From Pseudopyrenochaeta lycopersici (taxonomy: Eukaryota > Ascomycota > Dothideomycetes > Pleosporales > Pseudopyrenochaetaceae), in contig NHZP01000018.1 of NCBI GenBank assembly GCA_003313425.1, forward strand, positions 434,001 through 498,000: a DNA stretch of 64,000 bases, given 5' to 3'. This document shows, in pieces, positions 22,336 through 34,671 of this stretch (within the stretch, counting starts at the first letter, position 1; the number at the start of each line of letters is the position of its first letter). A program made the translations under genes and the position numbers. The notes beneath the pieces were generated by a model. The model ran no database searches. It was not told the DNA's origin and worked only from the letters and a program-made list of their open reading frames with translations.

Positions 22336-25300
22336 ATGGCTCCGATTCAATCGACCGAGCTTGACCTCTCAAAGTGCTTCAAAGGCGAGCAACAGCTTGT
22401 GTATGTTTACCTTGCGATTTCCATATTATAGCTACGGCCTGACATATTTAGGACTTGGGATATTGCCTACCGCGCGCTCTGCGATCCCGAAACTGCAACT
22501 AAGAGCGAAGCCCTCCGCGCTTTTCTGACCACGAAAGAGAACACCGCAGTGCTCAGCACGCCCTGGAAGCCTTTCCCAGACCCTTCCACGCAGGAGAAGA
22601 GCAAGTTCGATTCTAAGACTGCGCCCATCAGTGTCACGCCCTCGCAAAATGGCCACTACAGCCTAGATGAGATCAAGGAAGACAGCCTTTGGCTGTCGAA
22701 AGAGGCGCAGATCTCAGAGTATGCGGCATTGCAGCTGGTAGTGCAGGAATGGCAAAGCAGACCGACCACACAACTCCTGAGTGGGCTCACAGAAGAGGAG
22801 GCACTGAGCGTTCAAGAAGCCGCTGGTATCGCCAATCTCGGCGCATCGACTTTCGTCCCAAACTCATCCATTCTCACAGCACCTCTTACTTCGAAATCTA
22901 CCCAATTCGATACACAGGACCAGCGCAGGCTCCGTATAGCCGGCATATACCACTCGACTTGCGCCTCTATTATTCGCATAAGTCAGCTCCTCATCTCATG
23001 GGGTTCTGCCCCCTATCTACGTAGTCAAACCATTTACGGCAACGAGTACCTTGTCATCGGCGTGGGCTGGATCGAAGAGCTCGGCCAGGCCGTCACTGCA
23101 ACACAGAATGGCTCGGGGGCAAAGGCGCTTGATGAGTGCCTACGAGCGGTGCAGAAGCGGTGTGATGCTTTGGAAGGTGGCTACGGTTGGGGTGTCTCCG
23201 AATCGATAGTAGAAGCTGCATCAGAGAAGTGGGTAACTGCTCAGACCACCGAGCTGCTGCACATCTTGCATTTGGCCCTTGTTCACGCCGATTTGGTTGT
23301 TAAAGGCTTCATCCCTGCTGCAACCATCGAAGATTGGCTCACGACGTTTATGACTCGCAGCTTCTTCCGCGAATTTCCAGCCGTAAGTGATTGTGCGCGT
23401 TTGACGCTTGTATCAGCAGCTGATATATAGTAGGTCACTCCTCGTCAGGAGCCACTTATACCCGTGATTCAACTCCTTACCTCTCTCGTATCCCTGACCA
23501 TACTCAAAGTCGATCTCATCATCAATGACTTGGATTCCGGAAATTGTAGAAATTGGGATCCTTCATCATACATACTCAACACAGGTGTGGTTGAAAATAT
23601 CACCACCATTTTTGGGGAGGCGAAGCTACTGGGAGCAAGCCCTGCTACGCCACCCACCTTTGCATGGGCTATCCTTACCTGGAAACTTACCAACCGAGCG
23701 AGTTATGAGGAGCAAGAGCGCGAACGCCTGTTGGAAGCACCGGGCGGATCTAAGTCGTCTTCATCGAGACCCTCTGCGCTTGAGGAGTCTGCTCTTGCCA
23801 TTGCAAGGTTGGAGACTCATGAACTGTTCGACAATAAAATGCCATACGAGGAGCTTGCTCACGTTAGCTCAGCGGTCGGTGTTTTGGCTATCATCAATCA
23901 GCTTGTTGAAATTGGGATCCCGGCGTTCGGAACTCCTATTGATCAAATATCCCGGGACAGGGTTCGACTGCTATTTCTGCAACTCCTCCGCGCTGCTCTA
24001 GGCAGTGACGTTGTTGAGTACAGCCCAGACTTAATCGTCACCACGTACACGATATTAGCAGGGAATAAATCATTTCGCAATTGGGCGGGCGCAGAAACCT
24101 CTCCCCAAGCTGACCCAGTAGTCGCCTACTTCCTGGAAGATGAGTATGTTCTGAGGCCACTGCTTCTGAACGAGGCTCGGCTTCGCTACCCGTACGAGAT
24201 GACGCCTTTCTTGAAGTTTTGCAGCGCTTTAATTCGCGGTGACAAGACGCTGCAAAACGGCATGCCGACATTTGTCGAAAAGCTCACGAATTCGAATCGA
24301 CTAATGCAACGACTGCCAGAGGGTTTTAGGGACTATGCATTGACACGTGAAGAAGAGAATGCGAATTGGGTGGAGCTTACAGCGGACCTTTCCTTGTTTG
24401 CCTCCGGAGCGCCATCAAGTTTCGGAGGCCAACGCCGCTTACTGACTTCAACCGCCTCAAATCCAACTGATGGACTAATGGTGATACCTGCTGGTACAGA
24501 GGGTATCATTGTTGATGACAGCACACAACCCTATGTTGCAGTATGGCATCATCAACACTCTACGTTGTCATACCTTGTCCAACTCCTGTCTACGTATCCG
24601 GTCGGAAGTAGTAAGGTCGAGTGTACCACGCAGGAGCCAGCATCGCGTGAAAGTGTTATTGAGATTATCGGGTTATTTGCCGACTTGGTACATTTATCAC
24701 TGCAATCTTCTGAAGGTATCTGCTCCAGTGAGCTCCTTGAGGCACTCGGTATAAGCGCTGATAATACTCACGACACCGTCAATATTGTACTTGCCGTATT
24801 CGAGGAGGAGCTTCTACGTCTTAGCCAAGAGCCGAATAACGAAGCGTCCTTGGAGCTTTTAGTCAACTGTACTCACTTCCTAGAAGCTTTAGCAGTCATC
24901 GCTCCGCACAGAGTTTGGCCATGGCTGGCTAGGAGTCGATTGCTTGAGGGTGATGGCAATGGTGGAAGTTTGGCAACGGTCCTGATCGGCACGGAAATGG
25001 TCCTTGGACGTTACGATTTTCTCATCGGATGCATTCGACTCTACAAAGCTTTGGTGAAGGATGCCGTGGACCGCTCTGTTGCCCGAAAAACACCAAGCAA
25101 GGCGTTGAGCCGCTTTCATGCATCTGCACCTTCGGAAAGTGGCACATCGGACAAGATTATGAGCACCATTCTGTTCACTTTTGGGCGAACACTTGCCAGC
25201 ATCTACGAAAGCTCACTGAGCTGGAAGTATTCCCAATCCGATCATCGTCCTGAAATCAACATCGCTATATGCGAGGTCTTTACGATAATATTGAAGCTTG

Positions 25301-28065
25301 CATACGGTGTGGATGATGCGCCAAAGATGTCCGCAAAACTCACCCGATCGATTGCGCCTATCGCAGAGTACATCACTCAGCTATACCTTACTAGGTCAGA
25401 AAACGACCTACCGACAAATCCCATTCTGGCATCATTAGTCATTGGCGCAGGTCCTGAAGAAGCGACGTTGCTCACAAGTTCTGCCCGTCTATGGCAGCAG
25501 CAGACGCAGGCAACATTGACAATATCCGATGTGCTAGTTCGAGTTGCAATACTACTCAATAAGCCATGGACACACTTGGAGCAACAGCTGTTCAAGGCGA
25601 CACCATTGTTGGCACGCCTATATGCGACAAACGACAAATGGAAGTCCCAAGTAGTAATACTCCTTGAAACCCTTGTCCGCGGTGCTGTTCGTGTTATCGA
25701 ACCTCAAGACCCAAACAATGAAGTAGGGACCACGGGGCCTTCAGCGCGGAGAACTAATGAGCAACAAGAGCCTCCTTCACTACTTGGTCACCTAGGCCCC
25801 CGAACTGCCAAAAACTTCTTGAGCGTTCTGTCTCAGCTAGATGAACCGTTGAGAATAGTGGATATTCAAACCAATGTCTGGAACCTGTTATCCGCTGTTG
25901 TAACATGCAAGCAGCAGTGGTTTTCACTGTACTTGCTCACCGGCAGCACTCCACGGGAGTCGCTCCGTACCAAGAATGATGGCCCTTCAAACTCAAGGAA
26001 CAAGGCGCTACTTACGCGGGCCTTAAACGCACTTTCGAACCTAGATTTACCGGAAAAGGAGAGCAATAGCCTTCCATGGCCCCTCTACACAGCTATGCTC
26101 GAATTCGTTTCATCTGCACAGAACAACTGGTCATGGGCGATGGGTGATTTGCGGCAACAGAAGGAGTTCATTCAGAAGCTGTTGGCATTCTTGAAATGGA
26201 TGGCGAAACAGCCCAAACAGCCAAGGCTCAGCACTGGGATCCTAGAACGCTCGTATCAGAACAGATTCGCATCATTAGCATGCGAAGTAGTTGCTATGTA
26301 CCTTCACAGCTCGCGGCAACTGGGCGATATTACTGTGTTAAAAGACATTGTCTCGAGCTTGGGATATCTAGAAGACAGTGCTTTGGATCTGCCCTCATAC
26401 AATGCATCACTGCATGGATGCCTGAAGAAGAACCTCGAGCGACAGTACCCTGGGGTTTCGTTGTCTAACTTGAAGCGAACAACTCTCTATCCTGAGTCGT
26501 TTGGTCGTACCTTTTTTTACGATATTGAGCTTGCTCAGCAACTCTTGGGTTTCGACAGCAAATGGTCTGGACCTCGGGAAGGAACAGGATTTGCAAGTGA
26601 AGTCGAGAAAGCCAACTACAACCTTGGGCTCGTAGAATCACAAGTCCTGCTACTCCAAGGCTGGAAGTTATTAGCATTGGAATTGAGCCATGTCGTGGTC
26701 AAGGACGATCGACTAGTGAAGGTCCTCATTGGCGTTATCAAGAAGTGTATGGCCGCTAACGCTGAGTCAAATCTACCTGAAGCATTATTTGGCCAGCTAA
26801 TGATCCTGCGGGCTGATCTAGCATTCGCAGTACTAAAGAAGCTTGTAGAGGCGAAGGTGCAGATGCCAGAGCTCCGTCAATTGCTACCACCTGTTTGGCA
26901 GGCAGTCCGCGCATCAACTCCGGACTTTGACACCGTGTTCTCTAGTGATTCTGTTCACTACTACCGCTCTCTTTTGAGAATACTCTACCTTGCCCTTCAC
27001 TTCCATTTAATCGAAGATTCCGACCAGTCCGAAGATGTCTCCTTTCGCTCCAGCTTCCGCGGTACCATACCAACGAGCCATAATTCCTACACGGAACCCA
27101 TCTCGACCCAGCTCCTTGAGATTCTCTCTGACACAGTTGCCAAGGGTTTCCGCAGCTTAGCCACGCAGCTTCATGCCGAGCCGTCCTCGGTCACCCCCTC
27201 TGATTTCGCTCTGCTGACCGCTCTCTTGCAACGCATCATTGCCATTCCTGAGATGGCCAAATGGCAAACGCAAGCCGCTCTCCTCTTCGCAAATAGCGGC
27301 ACGATTCGCTACGCAACGAGCCTTTTCTCGTGGTCCGATCGCCTCACAATACTTAATAACGGTGTCAACGATCCGATCTACGGCGAGCTGAGTTTACTAT
27401 TTCTTCTCTCGCTATCGAGCATCCAAGCACTTGCGGAGACAATGGCTGTCGAAGGTATTCTCAGCCAACTCAATACAGCAAATCTGATCAACTATTACCG
27501 TCGCACCAACGGCATGGGCCCCTTTGACTCTCCAGCACGTCTGTACTCCATATGGACGAAAGGCATTTTACCGCTTTGCCTGAACCTTCTGCTCTCCGTT
27601 GGCCCACCAATCGCAGCAGAGATATCCTCCTTCTTGAACCAATTTCCTGAGCAGCTTCTCCGCGCTTCACAAGCTATCAACTCGAACCCTTCGTCTCGCT
27701 CAGCTCTCACCAAAATCACCTTGTCGATCGCATCGGAAACACATTCGCTTGCACTCATCGCAACGATTCTCGAAAATGTGCGCAAGCAAGGCCCGAAGCT
27801 AGGCATACAGGCCAATGAGGTTAGCCTTCTGGATTGGGATAAGGAGAACGTCAAGGAGGACGTTGAAAGCTGGCTGAGCAGGAAAGGAGCTTTACGCGAG
27901 CGGATCATTGCTGTTGATGAACGCGAAGTTGAAATGATCAGTAGGAAGCGGGGGCAAGGGGAGGACGCGCTGAACGAGCTTGAGGAGAAGGTGCTCGAAG
28001 AATTGGAGGATGCAGGTCGCTGTCTTGGACTGGGTAATGGGAATGGAAATGGGAAAGGCAAGTGA
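22336..28065 (+). CDS. NUP188: Nucleoporin Nup188
   Basis: Very large alpha-solenoid scaffold nucleoporin of the inner ring, where it pairs with Nic96/Nup93. Exons 22336-22400, 22452-23382 and 23434-28065 join in phase 2 (QQLV then TWDIAYRAL; donor GTATGT) and phase 0 (REFPA then VTPRQEP; donor GTAAGT), giving about 1875 aa, a normal length. The sequence is almost entirely helical, without FG repeats. Segments typical of fungal Nup188 include an N-terminal DLSKCFKGEQQL, an internal helical repeat array, and a C-terminal TKITLSIASETHSLALIATI followed by a charged helix. The last residues (GNGNGNGKGK) are a short Asn/Gly/Lys tail. The first exon codes for only 21 residues and precedes a 51-nt intron. 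Identity is from overall pattern recognition of the family. Confidence 0.88.
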
Positions 28066-28531
28066 ACTGATGAGCTGAAAGAGGGTGGGCTTCCCTGGAT
28101 GGACATCAACAATTGGTCATGTTAGAAAAGCGGTGGAGTCACGGAATGTTTTATTTGCTTCTCGGATATCTTTGCAAAGTGGCAAGTGTGCCTTGTAGCA
28201 ACATCTCAGCAATGATGGTCCGTTATTCCTCATATCTCATTTTCTTGCCCATGAATTTTATTCTGTCAAAAACGTGTCCGCCAACGCCTTCCCAATTCTG
28301 CCGTCAGGCATCACTGAGTTACAAAAAGTGCAAGTGCGATCGCACTGATTTTACTACAATGATGAAGTACCGCGATTGCGCATTCCATATATACTCCATT
28401 ACATTGACTATGCCATTGATGCCTTCAATGATGCCAGACAGATCGAACTCATTCTTATACCAGAACTCCATGTAGACAACCTGTCTCACCCGCCTCTAAC
28501 ACTCTTTGGAATGCTTTCAAACGTCGTTGAT
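28066..28531. other. Intergenic region between convergent genes
   Basis: 466 bp of 3' flanks of NUP188 (plus) and the membrane protein gene (minus). Short ORFs at 28113-28475 and 28376-28663 look non-coding. No terminator structure is obvious. Confidence 0.45.
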
Positions 28532-30280
28532 TTACTTGTCCGGTTCGCCTTCTTCCACGTTCGTATCGATGTCTCCACCTGCGAGGTCGACGAAATCTTC
28601 CTCATGTGTATTGGTTTCGTTCTGGACGGTAAGGTCGGACTCGTACGCGGCTTTCCTCTTTAGCTTTTCGCGCATTGATTGAATTTTAGCCTGAATATTT
28701 TTCTGGATCGTTGGTGTGGACGAGGAAGGGGGAGGAGATGGGATTTGAGATAGGTCCGAGACGGGTTGAGACTTCAACGACCCGCCGTCCGCCCCTTTGA
28801 TCTGCTCATGAGCTGTTTCGGGTTCCTGTTGAGTGTGGAGATTGTTCTCCTCACTCGACTCCTCTACGTCTGCCGAGAATGTTCCATCAGTGTTGGCGGT
28901 AATGGGAATGCGATGGCCCTGTATGATTAAGTACAGTTCCTTGACGACATTGTAGACCCCGAGGATATTCTCCAGCCGCGAGGTTGAAAGCAAGAAGCGA
29001 AAGAGCATAAAGAAGCCTACTAGAAGTGCCAAAAAGCCTCGCATCAGAATCAAATTGCCTTCGGGGTGAAGCATCCATTCATGTATCTTATAACCTCCAA
29101 AGCCATAGAGCTGTGATGTTAGTGATTCCAAGAGATACTCATCCTTTGGAAGGAATTGTAGGAGACTCTTCATGTATGTTCTCATTTTCGAAGATTCAAA
29201 CTCCAAATCTTGCAGAAACCAGGATGTGACTCCATAAGCCACGGCACATATGATTTGGAAGAATAGGAGGGTCCAGATTGAGACGGCGTTGATATAATTG
29301 GCGGTGTCAAGCTCAACCTGGAGGCGGGACAATACCGCAACCTTGCGTTTGCTCTCCTCGACGGTCTCTGCTGAGACAGTTGCCCTGTCAAATTGCTTAT
29401 TGGAAGCAAGGTAGTAAACAATATGACAAGTACGAGAGTCTTCGCAGGACAAGTCAAAGCCGAACGGCATTATGGCGGGTTGCAAGTGTTCGCTGTTTTT
29501 GTAAATTGCGTCGAAGGGGAAGATCCGGTCAAGGTGGGTAGACGTGACATAAACAGGGCTTATGCTTAACAGCCAACCCCAGATGCGTTTGGTCCCTCGC
29601 TTCACATAGCTAAGGCTTTGTTTGGTCATCTGAAGGGCTCTATAGTTGACCTGTGCCAAATAAGTTAGAACAACCTGTTGTGGAGTCGATTCCGCGACGG
29701 CCTGTGGTGTGTAGAATAGTCGAGCACAGTTCTCCATGGTCCAGTCCATAGTCTGATTACGAATGTCCGCGTAGAGGAAGCCAACCCCGAATAGATAGTC
29801 ATCGGCAACCTGAAGACCTCGTGCAAGGCATTCTTCATGGCTCTCCATGAAACGTCGGCTGAGCGAGGTATCTAGCAATTTGTCGAGTTCAACATTGAGC
29901 TGTTGCTTTGCTTGCATGTTGTTTGACTGTGCTTGCCACTGGAAATGAGCAATTTCGAGGCGTGGGCTCAAGAACGTCGATATATGAAGGCGTCCGAGAT
30001 TGATCGTTATTAGAGCAGTGGCCAACTGAGCGAGACGGGTAAGAATGAGTGAGATGCGTGGACGGACCAGCTGGGCCTTGTTGCGGCGTATGTTCCTTCT
30101 GGCGCGTTGCTTGAACTCTGCAAACTGGTCAAGTGGAAGGTCCCCATGTGTAGATGTATCATCGCTCACAAGACCGGCAGCTGTGCCAGCTGCTGTGTCG
30201 ATGCCAGTATGGAGGCGGTCAGGTTCTGTATCTTCTGCATCAGGTGCTGAACCGGCGGTATTGATAGGTACTATCTCCAT
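28532..30280 (-). CDS. Unidentified multi-pass membrane protein
   Basis: Intronless, 582 aa. I do not recognise the family. Visible features: an N-terminal polar segment (1-55), then RARRNIRRNK, a likely membrane helix at about 75-97 (ISLILTRLAQLATALITIN), a large middle domain with conserved-looking Cys (HEECLARG, ENCARLFY, FDLSCEDSRTCHIVYY), a strong helix at 332-356 (AVSIWTLLFFQIICAVAYGV), another at 411-431 (ILMRGFLALLVGFFMLFRFL), and a 140-residue acidic, Ser/Pro-rich tail that includes a basic helix (QAKIQSMREKLKRKAAYE). The clustered Cys between helices 1 and 2 suggest a lumenal or extracellular loop. The start is the first ATG of the frame (MEIVPINTAG). Confidence 0.75.
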   Translation of the reverse strand: MEIVPINTAGSAPDAEDTEPDRLHTGIDTAAGTAAGLVSDDTSTHGDLPLDQFAEFKQRARRNIRRNKAQLVRPRISLILTRLAQLATALITINLGRLHISTFLSPRLEIAHFQWQAQSNNMQAKQQLNVELDKLLDTSLSRRFMESHEECLARGLQVADDYLFGVGFLYADIRNQTMDWTMENCARLFYTPQAVAESTPQQVVLTYLAQVNYRALQMTKQSLSYVKRGTKRIWGWLLSISPVYVTSTHLDRIFPFDAIYKNSEHLQPAIMPFGFDLSCEDSRTCHIVYYLASNKQFDRATVSAETVEESKRKVAVLSRLQVELDTANYINAVSIWTLLFFQIICAVAYGVTSWFLQDLEFESSKMRTYMKSLLQFLPKDEYLLESLTSQLYGFGGYKIHEWMLHPEGNLILMRGFLALLVGFFMLFRFLLSTSRLENILGVYNVVKELYLIIQGHRIPITANTDGTFSADVEESSEENNLHTQQEPETAHEQIKGADGGSLKSQPVSDLSQIPSPPPSSSTPTIQKNIQAKIQSMREKLKRKAAYESDLTVQNETNTHEEDFVDLAGGDIDTNVEEGEPDK

Positions 30281-30828
30281 CTTCTGCAGGGTCGCTTTTC
30301 GAGCCTACAACAGTAGATTCAGGAGGCAAAAGCGGGAATTGATCTGTAGTGTGAGTGGATGGAGGCTGTTAAGTATTGTATCGCACAGATCTGGTTGAGC
30401 GATTGTGCGGATGAACAGTTGGGTGGACGAATTGTGATCGAAATAGTAAGCGGCTGTGGAACAGACTTTGCTTGAGTACCGCAAAAGATGTTTCTGAGTG
30501 TGCTGTAAGTATTGAGAAAACTGATTATGTGACGGAATTTCTACCTTGCGATGCTCTACCAGTGTCGTGAAACGGTTTGGTGAATGTTGTTATTGTGGCC
30601 AGTTTTCTTAGGGAGACTTGGAGACCTTTAAGGGAAACAGCGCGAGCGTGCTTTGGCTGCATGGTTTCACCGGGGTTGACTTTGGGCCAATGGGACGCAA
30701 TCATGCGAGACCTGTTTTGTTTGCTTCTGGGAAGATTGCTTGCTGCTTAGACAGAAAAGAAAGGAGACGATGAGGAAAGAGCAATCGAACACAGAACAAA
30801 TGCCATTTACAATTAATTTCCATCATCT
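30281..30828. other. Intergenic region
   Basis: 548 bp between the membrane-protein start and the NTH1 stop, both minus strand. It holds the membrane-protein promoter; no further gene is seen. Confidence 0.45.
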
Positions 30829-32138
30829 TTAACTCCCCCTGCCGTTCCTTTTGCGTGGTGGCTTTCCAATATCTTCAATATCAGATATTACACCCTCTAT
30901 CTGCTCAGTCTTAACTACACCAACCTCAGTAACCGCCAATTCCTCTTTGACTATCGATTCGCCTTCAGGGGCTTCCACTTTCACGACAGCCTCCTTCTTC
31001 TTGATCTTAGTAGATTTGGATACCACGGCTGAGGGACATAGCCTTTGATCTGCCAACTTGCAGTCCCCACATTTTCTCCCGACCGGTAAGCATATTGTCT
31101 GCCCATGGCCGACAAGCAGATTGTTAATGTCATGCCACTTGTCTTTTGGAAGCCATGATTCAAGTGCTGCGCGTGTCTGTTCTGGCTGTTGCGTCTTATG
31201 CCAGCCCCATAGATTAGTGATGCGGTGAACATGCACATCTACGCCGATGCCTTCATCGCGTCCCCAAGCGGCGCTCATAGTAAGATAGGCCATCTTCGGC
31301 CCTACACCCGGTAAAGACGTCAGTCCCTCAATAGTGTCTGGAATTTCTGAATTCCATTTGTCCCTCAGTATCTCAGCTGTCTGCTTGATGTATTTGGTCT
31401 TCAAGTTGTGAAAGCCGACTTTATTAATAAAGGCATTTAGCGCTGGGGGTTCTAGTGCAAGAACGGATTCGAGGTTGAAACCCTAGATTAGTCAGTGTGA
31501 TTCAATAGAGCCAGAGTAAAGTATGCACATACGCCTGGCATCCTCTCCTGCATCCCTCTCATTGCAACAGCCGTTACAGTGTCCTTCGTCTGACTGCTCA
31601 GCATCAGAGCGACCAGGGTTTGGAATCTCTGGTCTCTGGGTGTCTGGGTCCTGTCCGCCAGGCTTTCACATCCCATTGTGTCCACTGGAGCGACATTCTC
31701 GTTGCGCATCTGCCTTGTCAAGGCGTACATTTCCTCCCAATTCGATGGTGGCTCGATCTTGACGGCCCCATCTTCGCCCTTTATTTTCCTCGCAGGCGTT
31801 CGACGCGCTCTCTTGGGTTTGCTCTCCTTCTTCGGTGACGCGATCGTGGCAATTGAGACCTCTTCCTGTTCGCGCTTCACGACACTTGGTATGGCCGTTT
31901 CCCTCTTTCTTTTCTTGTTCGGCTGAACAACCTCCGCATCTGAGCCTGAATCTGCCGGCGCAGAGCTCAGTTCGGATTCTGACGGAGCGTTCTCATCTTG
32001 TCCCGCGATGCTTCCTACACCATCGCGACTATCTCGGATCGTTGCATTGGCTGTGGATCGGCTCTGACGTAAGGCGCGCTGCGTGCGACTCGCGGCAAGG
32101 ATTCGGGACGTATCGCGAGAGATACGTGAGGTTCGCAT
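30829..32138 (-). CDS. NTH1: Endonuclease III homologue (bifunctional DNA glycosylase/AP lyase)
   Basis: Base-excision repair enzyme that removes oxidised pyrimidines and cuts the AP site. Exons 31533-32138 and 30829-31482 join in phase 0 (MPG then GFNLESV; donor GTATGT), giving 419 aa. The N-terminal 130 residues are basic and disordered, with NLS-like clusters ([18 protein letters not shown]). The HhH-GPD core includes [17 protein letters not shown], the hairpin [11 protein letters not shown] with the catalytic Lys about 265, and [11 protein letters not shown] with the catalytic Asp about 284. The iron-sulfur cluster Cys are at about 333, 340, 343 and 351 (C-X6-C-X2-C-X7-C). The C-terminal tail is Lys/Glu/Val-rich and ends in [11 protein letters not shown]. 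The gene is divergent from the F-box gene. Confidence 0.94.
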
Positions 32139-32630
32139 TGTAAAATTGAGCGTAGCTCATAGACAGAAACTGAGAAATTTAACACCAAAGTGCAATTACA
32201 GCAAGGAAAGGTTGCTAGAGCATAGGGGTGACAGTAATGTCTGGAACGCGATTCGTGCAGCTAACGCGGACGCCGACGCGCCGCCACGTGACAGCCATTA
32301 GCAATCCCAGCATCGACATTGTAACTAGCCGTTTTCGAGGCTCCAAACACATAAGGATCCTGCCTCATAGATAAAGAGACTTCATCGCTCCGAGTCAGTA
32401 TGTAGGCAAGGTCAACTAAGCGAAAGGGAAGCTACCAGTATAGCCGTTGTTGGCGGGGTCAGCGATCGCTCCAGCCGGCTCTCCTTGTCTCTATCGCTGT
32501 CCATACCATTCTCCACGCATACGTGTATCGTATTTGAAGTACACGAATATTTGTAGATTACTTGCATCTAATCTCCATATACTAGACGCACACTTGTTAC
32601 GTAGCTTCATCTCAGTCTACGCATCTTTAT
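32139..32630. other. Divergent promoter region of NTH1 and the F-box gene
   Basis: 492 bp between two ATGs on opposite strands. No specific regulatory site recognised. Confidence 0.45.
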
Positions 32631-34244
32631 ATGCCCAAAATGCCAATCTCCACGATCGAGGAACTTCCAGAAGAGCTCTTGGAACTGATACTTGGATTCG
32701 TAAAGGATTCCGCACCTCCAAATGCGTATTGGAACTGTCTAAGAACGTCACATAGGTGGCACAGAATCGGCCTCGGATTATATGGAGGCCTTGGATACGC
32801 TACATCTGCCATTATCGCATCGGATACCCACCGTTGCGATGTCCAAGAGGAAGACTCACATTCTGATTTTAACATGAGTATCCATTTGGAACTGGCAGTC
32901 CCTTCTCAACTCTACTTGTCAATGATGAAAAGTTTGACGATACATGTCCTCCATCGGCGAATAGCTGCACCAGTTGCGCCTTGGCCCAAGGCCGACCTTG
33001 TTGGATCACTACAGGAGATTCTCGGTCTAACAAAGAGATTGTCAACCTTTTCACTAAGGTTTTCAGATGGTTGGGACTATCCTAGGTTGGATGTGCCAGC
33101 TATCCCGCAGAGTATGCTCGCGAAACTTGTCAGCGCGCTGCCAGATACTGTTGTAAACCTTGAGCTGGATACAGCAGGGACTGACGTACCTCCGTCTACT
33201 GAGTTTGTCAAAAGTCACCAGGAGGATCATCTATGCCATCAGATTAGTAAGATTCTGATCCGGCTACAAAATCTTAGGCTGAGGGTTGGCCATGTATGTG
33301 ATGGCCTCAATGGACAATATCCGATTGCTCGAGCATGTCAACACGGCGTAAACTGCGAGTACTGCGCTGCGAACGAACAATCAACGTGTGCTTTTCTCGG
33401 GAGTTGGAGAATGCGGAGCATGATTATATGGCTTCCCTGGGGCCAGACTTCAGCCAACAATTCCTTCGTACAAGCTTCCACAGCCCTCTTGAATCCGTCG
33501 CTCCGAAATCCCGCAGTCTTCCTCCTCGTTCACCAAACCGATTTGAATAATCCAAGGAGAACAAATATTACAGACCCATCTACGACAATGTATAGGGCTT
33601 TCTCTTGGGCTCCACAAAGCAATGTTTCCGCAGCGCTTCGCGAGAGATTAGAATATTTCAATTTCAAATCCGTCTCCGGGAATTTCAATCGACCAATGGT
33701 CGCAACGCACTTCCGGATCGCCCAGATGCGACAAGAGCGCGGTGTCACGTGTACTGAACACGAACGCCTAGTGTCCGCGCAGGAGCGCAAGTTCCACATT
33801 TCGCTTTCACTCAGCACTCGGCCAGAGCCGGGAAGCACATCACCGTACTCGTACATGGCTGAGCAAACTGTCGAAAACATGCTCAGTTGGACGCAAAACA
33901 GCCACCTAGGCTATCGCTTCCCCTTGCCGGAGGCAGATCAACGCGGAAAGCCATTCTGGAAGGACGAAAAGCTCTGGGCGTGTCGATTCCCGGATGGGTG
34001 TCAAGAGCGGTGTGAAACACTGATACATTTGAGGGGGCATCACATGTATGCACACCCAGGGCGTCTCCATCGTGGGGAATGGCGAGGCTTCCAACCTTGC
34101 CCAAGCGTCGGATGTGATCGGATAGGCGCGAATGGTTTCAAGGCCTGGGCGGAAATGGAAGAGCACTTACTTGAGCATCATTTGGAACCTTGTGCGTACT
34201 TGAAGGGTACAGGCTTTATTCCTCAACCCTCTTCAAATGTATGA
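32631..34244 (+). CDS. F-box protein with C-terminal zinc-finger-like repeats
   Basis: Intronless, 537 aa. Residues about 5-50 form an F-box-like helix set (ISTIEELPEELLELILGFV ... NCLRTSHRWHRIG), the segment that recruits Skp1 in SCF ubiquitin ligases. The middle region has leucine-rich stretches (LTKRLSTFSLRF, LVSALPDTVVNLELD, LIRLQNLRLRVG) as in substrate-binding halves of fungal F-box proteins, and a CQHGVNCEYC cluster. The C-terminal 90 residues hold two Cys2His2-like units: WACRFPDGCQERCETLIHLRG with HHMYAH, and CPSVGCDRIGANGFKAW with EEHLLEHH. A second ATG three codons in (32640) is an alternative start. The target is unknown. Confidence 0.78.
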   Translation: MPKMPISTIEELPEELLELILGFVKDSAPPNAYWNCLRTSHRWHRIGLGLYGGLGYATSAIIASDTHRCDVQEEDSHSDFNMSIHLELAVPSQLYLSMMKSLTIHVLHRRIAAPVAPWPKADLVGSLQEILGLTKRLSTFSLRFSDGWDYPRLDVPAIPQSMLAKLVSALPDTVVNLELDTAGTDVPPSTEFVKSHQEDHLCHQISKILIRLQNLRLRVGHVCDGLNGQYPIARACQHGVNCEYCAANEQSTCAFLGSWRMRSMIIWLPWGQTSANNSFVQASTALLNPSLRNPAVFLLVHQTDLNNPRRTNITDPSTTMYRAFSWAPQSNVSAALRERLEYFNFKSVSGNFNRPMVATHFRIAQMRQERGVTCTEHERLVSAQERKFHISLSLSTRPEPGSTSPYSYMAEQTVENMLSWTQNSHLGYRFPLPEADQRGKPFWKDEKLWACRFPDGCQERCETLIHLRGHHMYAHPGRLHRGEWRGFQPCPSVGCDRIGANGFKAWAEMEEHLLEHHLEPCAYLKGTGFIPQPSSNV

Positions 34245-34671
34245 TACGCTCGTAAAGCTTGGTAACTGCAGGTCATATGTTCAGTCTCAGCAAGTTATGA
34301 AGCCGCTAAATAAATCTTGTCGACTGAGCAAGTTGGAGCCTGCATCTGAGGGATCTCACTCTGGACATTTTCAAATCACAGATTACTACTGTATCGATCA
34401 TATACTTTCCAGATGTAATTAGTGAAAGAAAGACTTCGACAAAGTGAGCGGGATTTTAGTGCAAAGCCTAAATTTAAGCTTAATTTGGCGTCCGAGGGCC
34501 GGTGTGTGCCGCGGCAGACGTCACGACTTTTCCACGGTTCATTCCAGATTCAACACCTCGTCAACCACGAATTGGACACCTCTGACTTACTGACAAAAGC
34601 AAGCGAATCACACCGGTTCGTGCAGAGAATTTCAAGCACATACACTCTCGGTTTGAGCACCGTAGACGCAG
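34245..34671. other. Intergenic region
   Basis: 427 bp between the F-box and Rossmann-fold genes; nothing else supported. Confidence 0.4.

Noticed and set aside
27495..28112. 205-codon Ser-rich minus ORF
   Set aside because: Antisense to the NUP188 C-terminus; composition is explained by the opposite strand.
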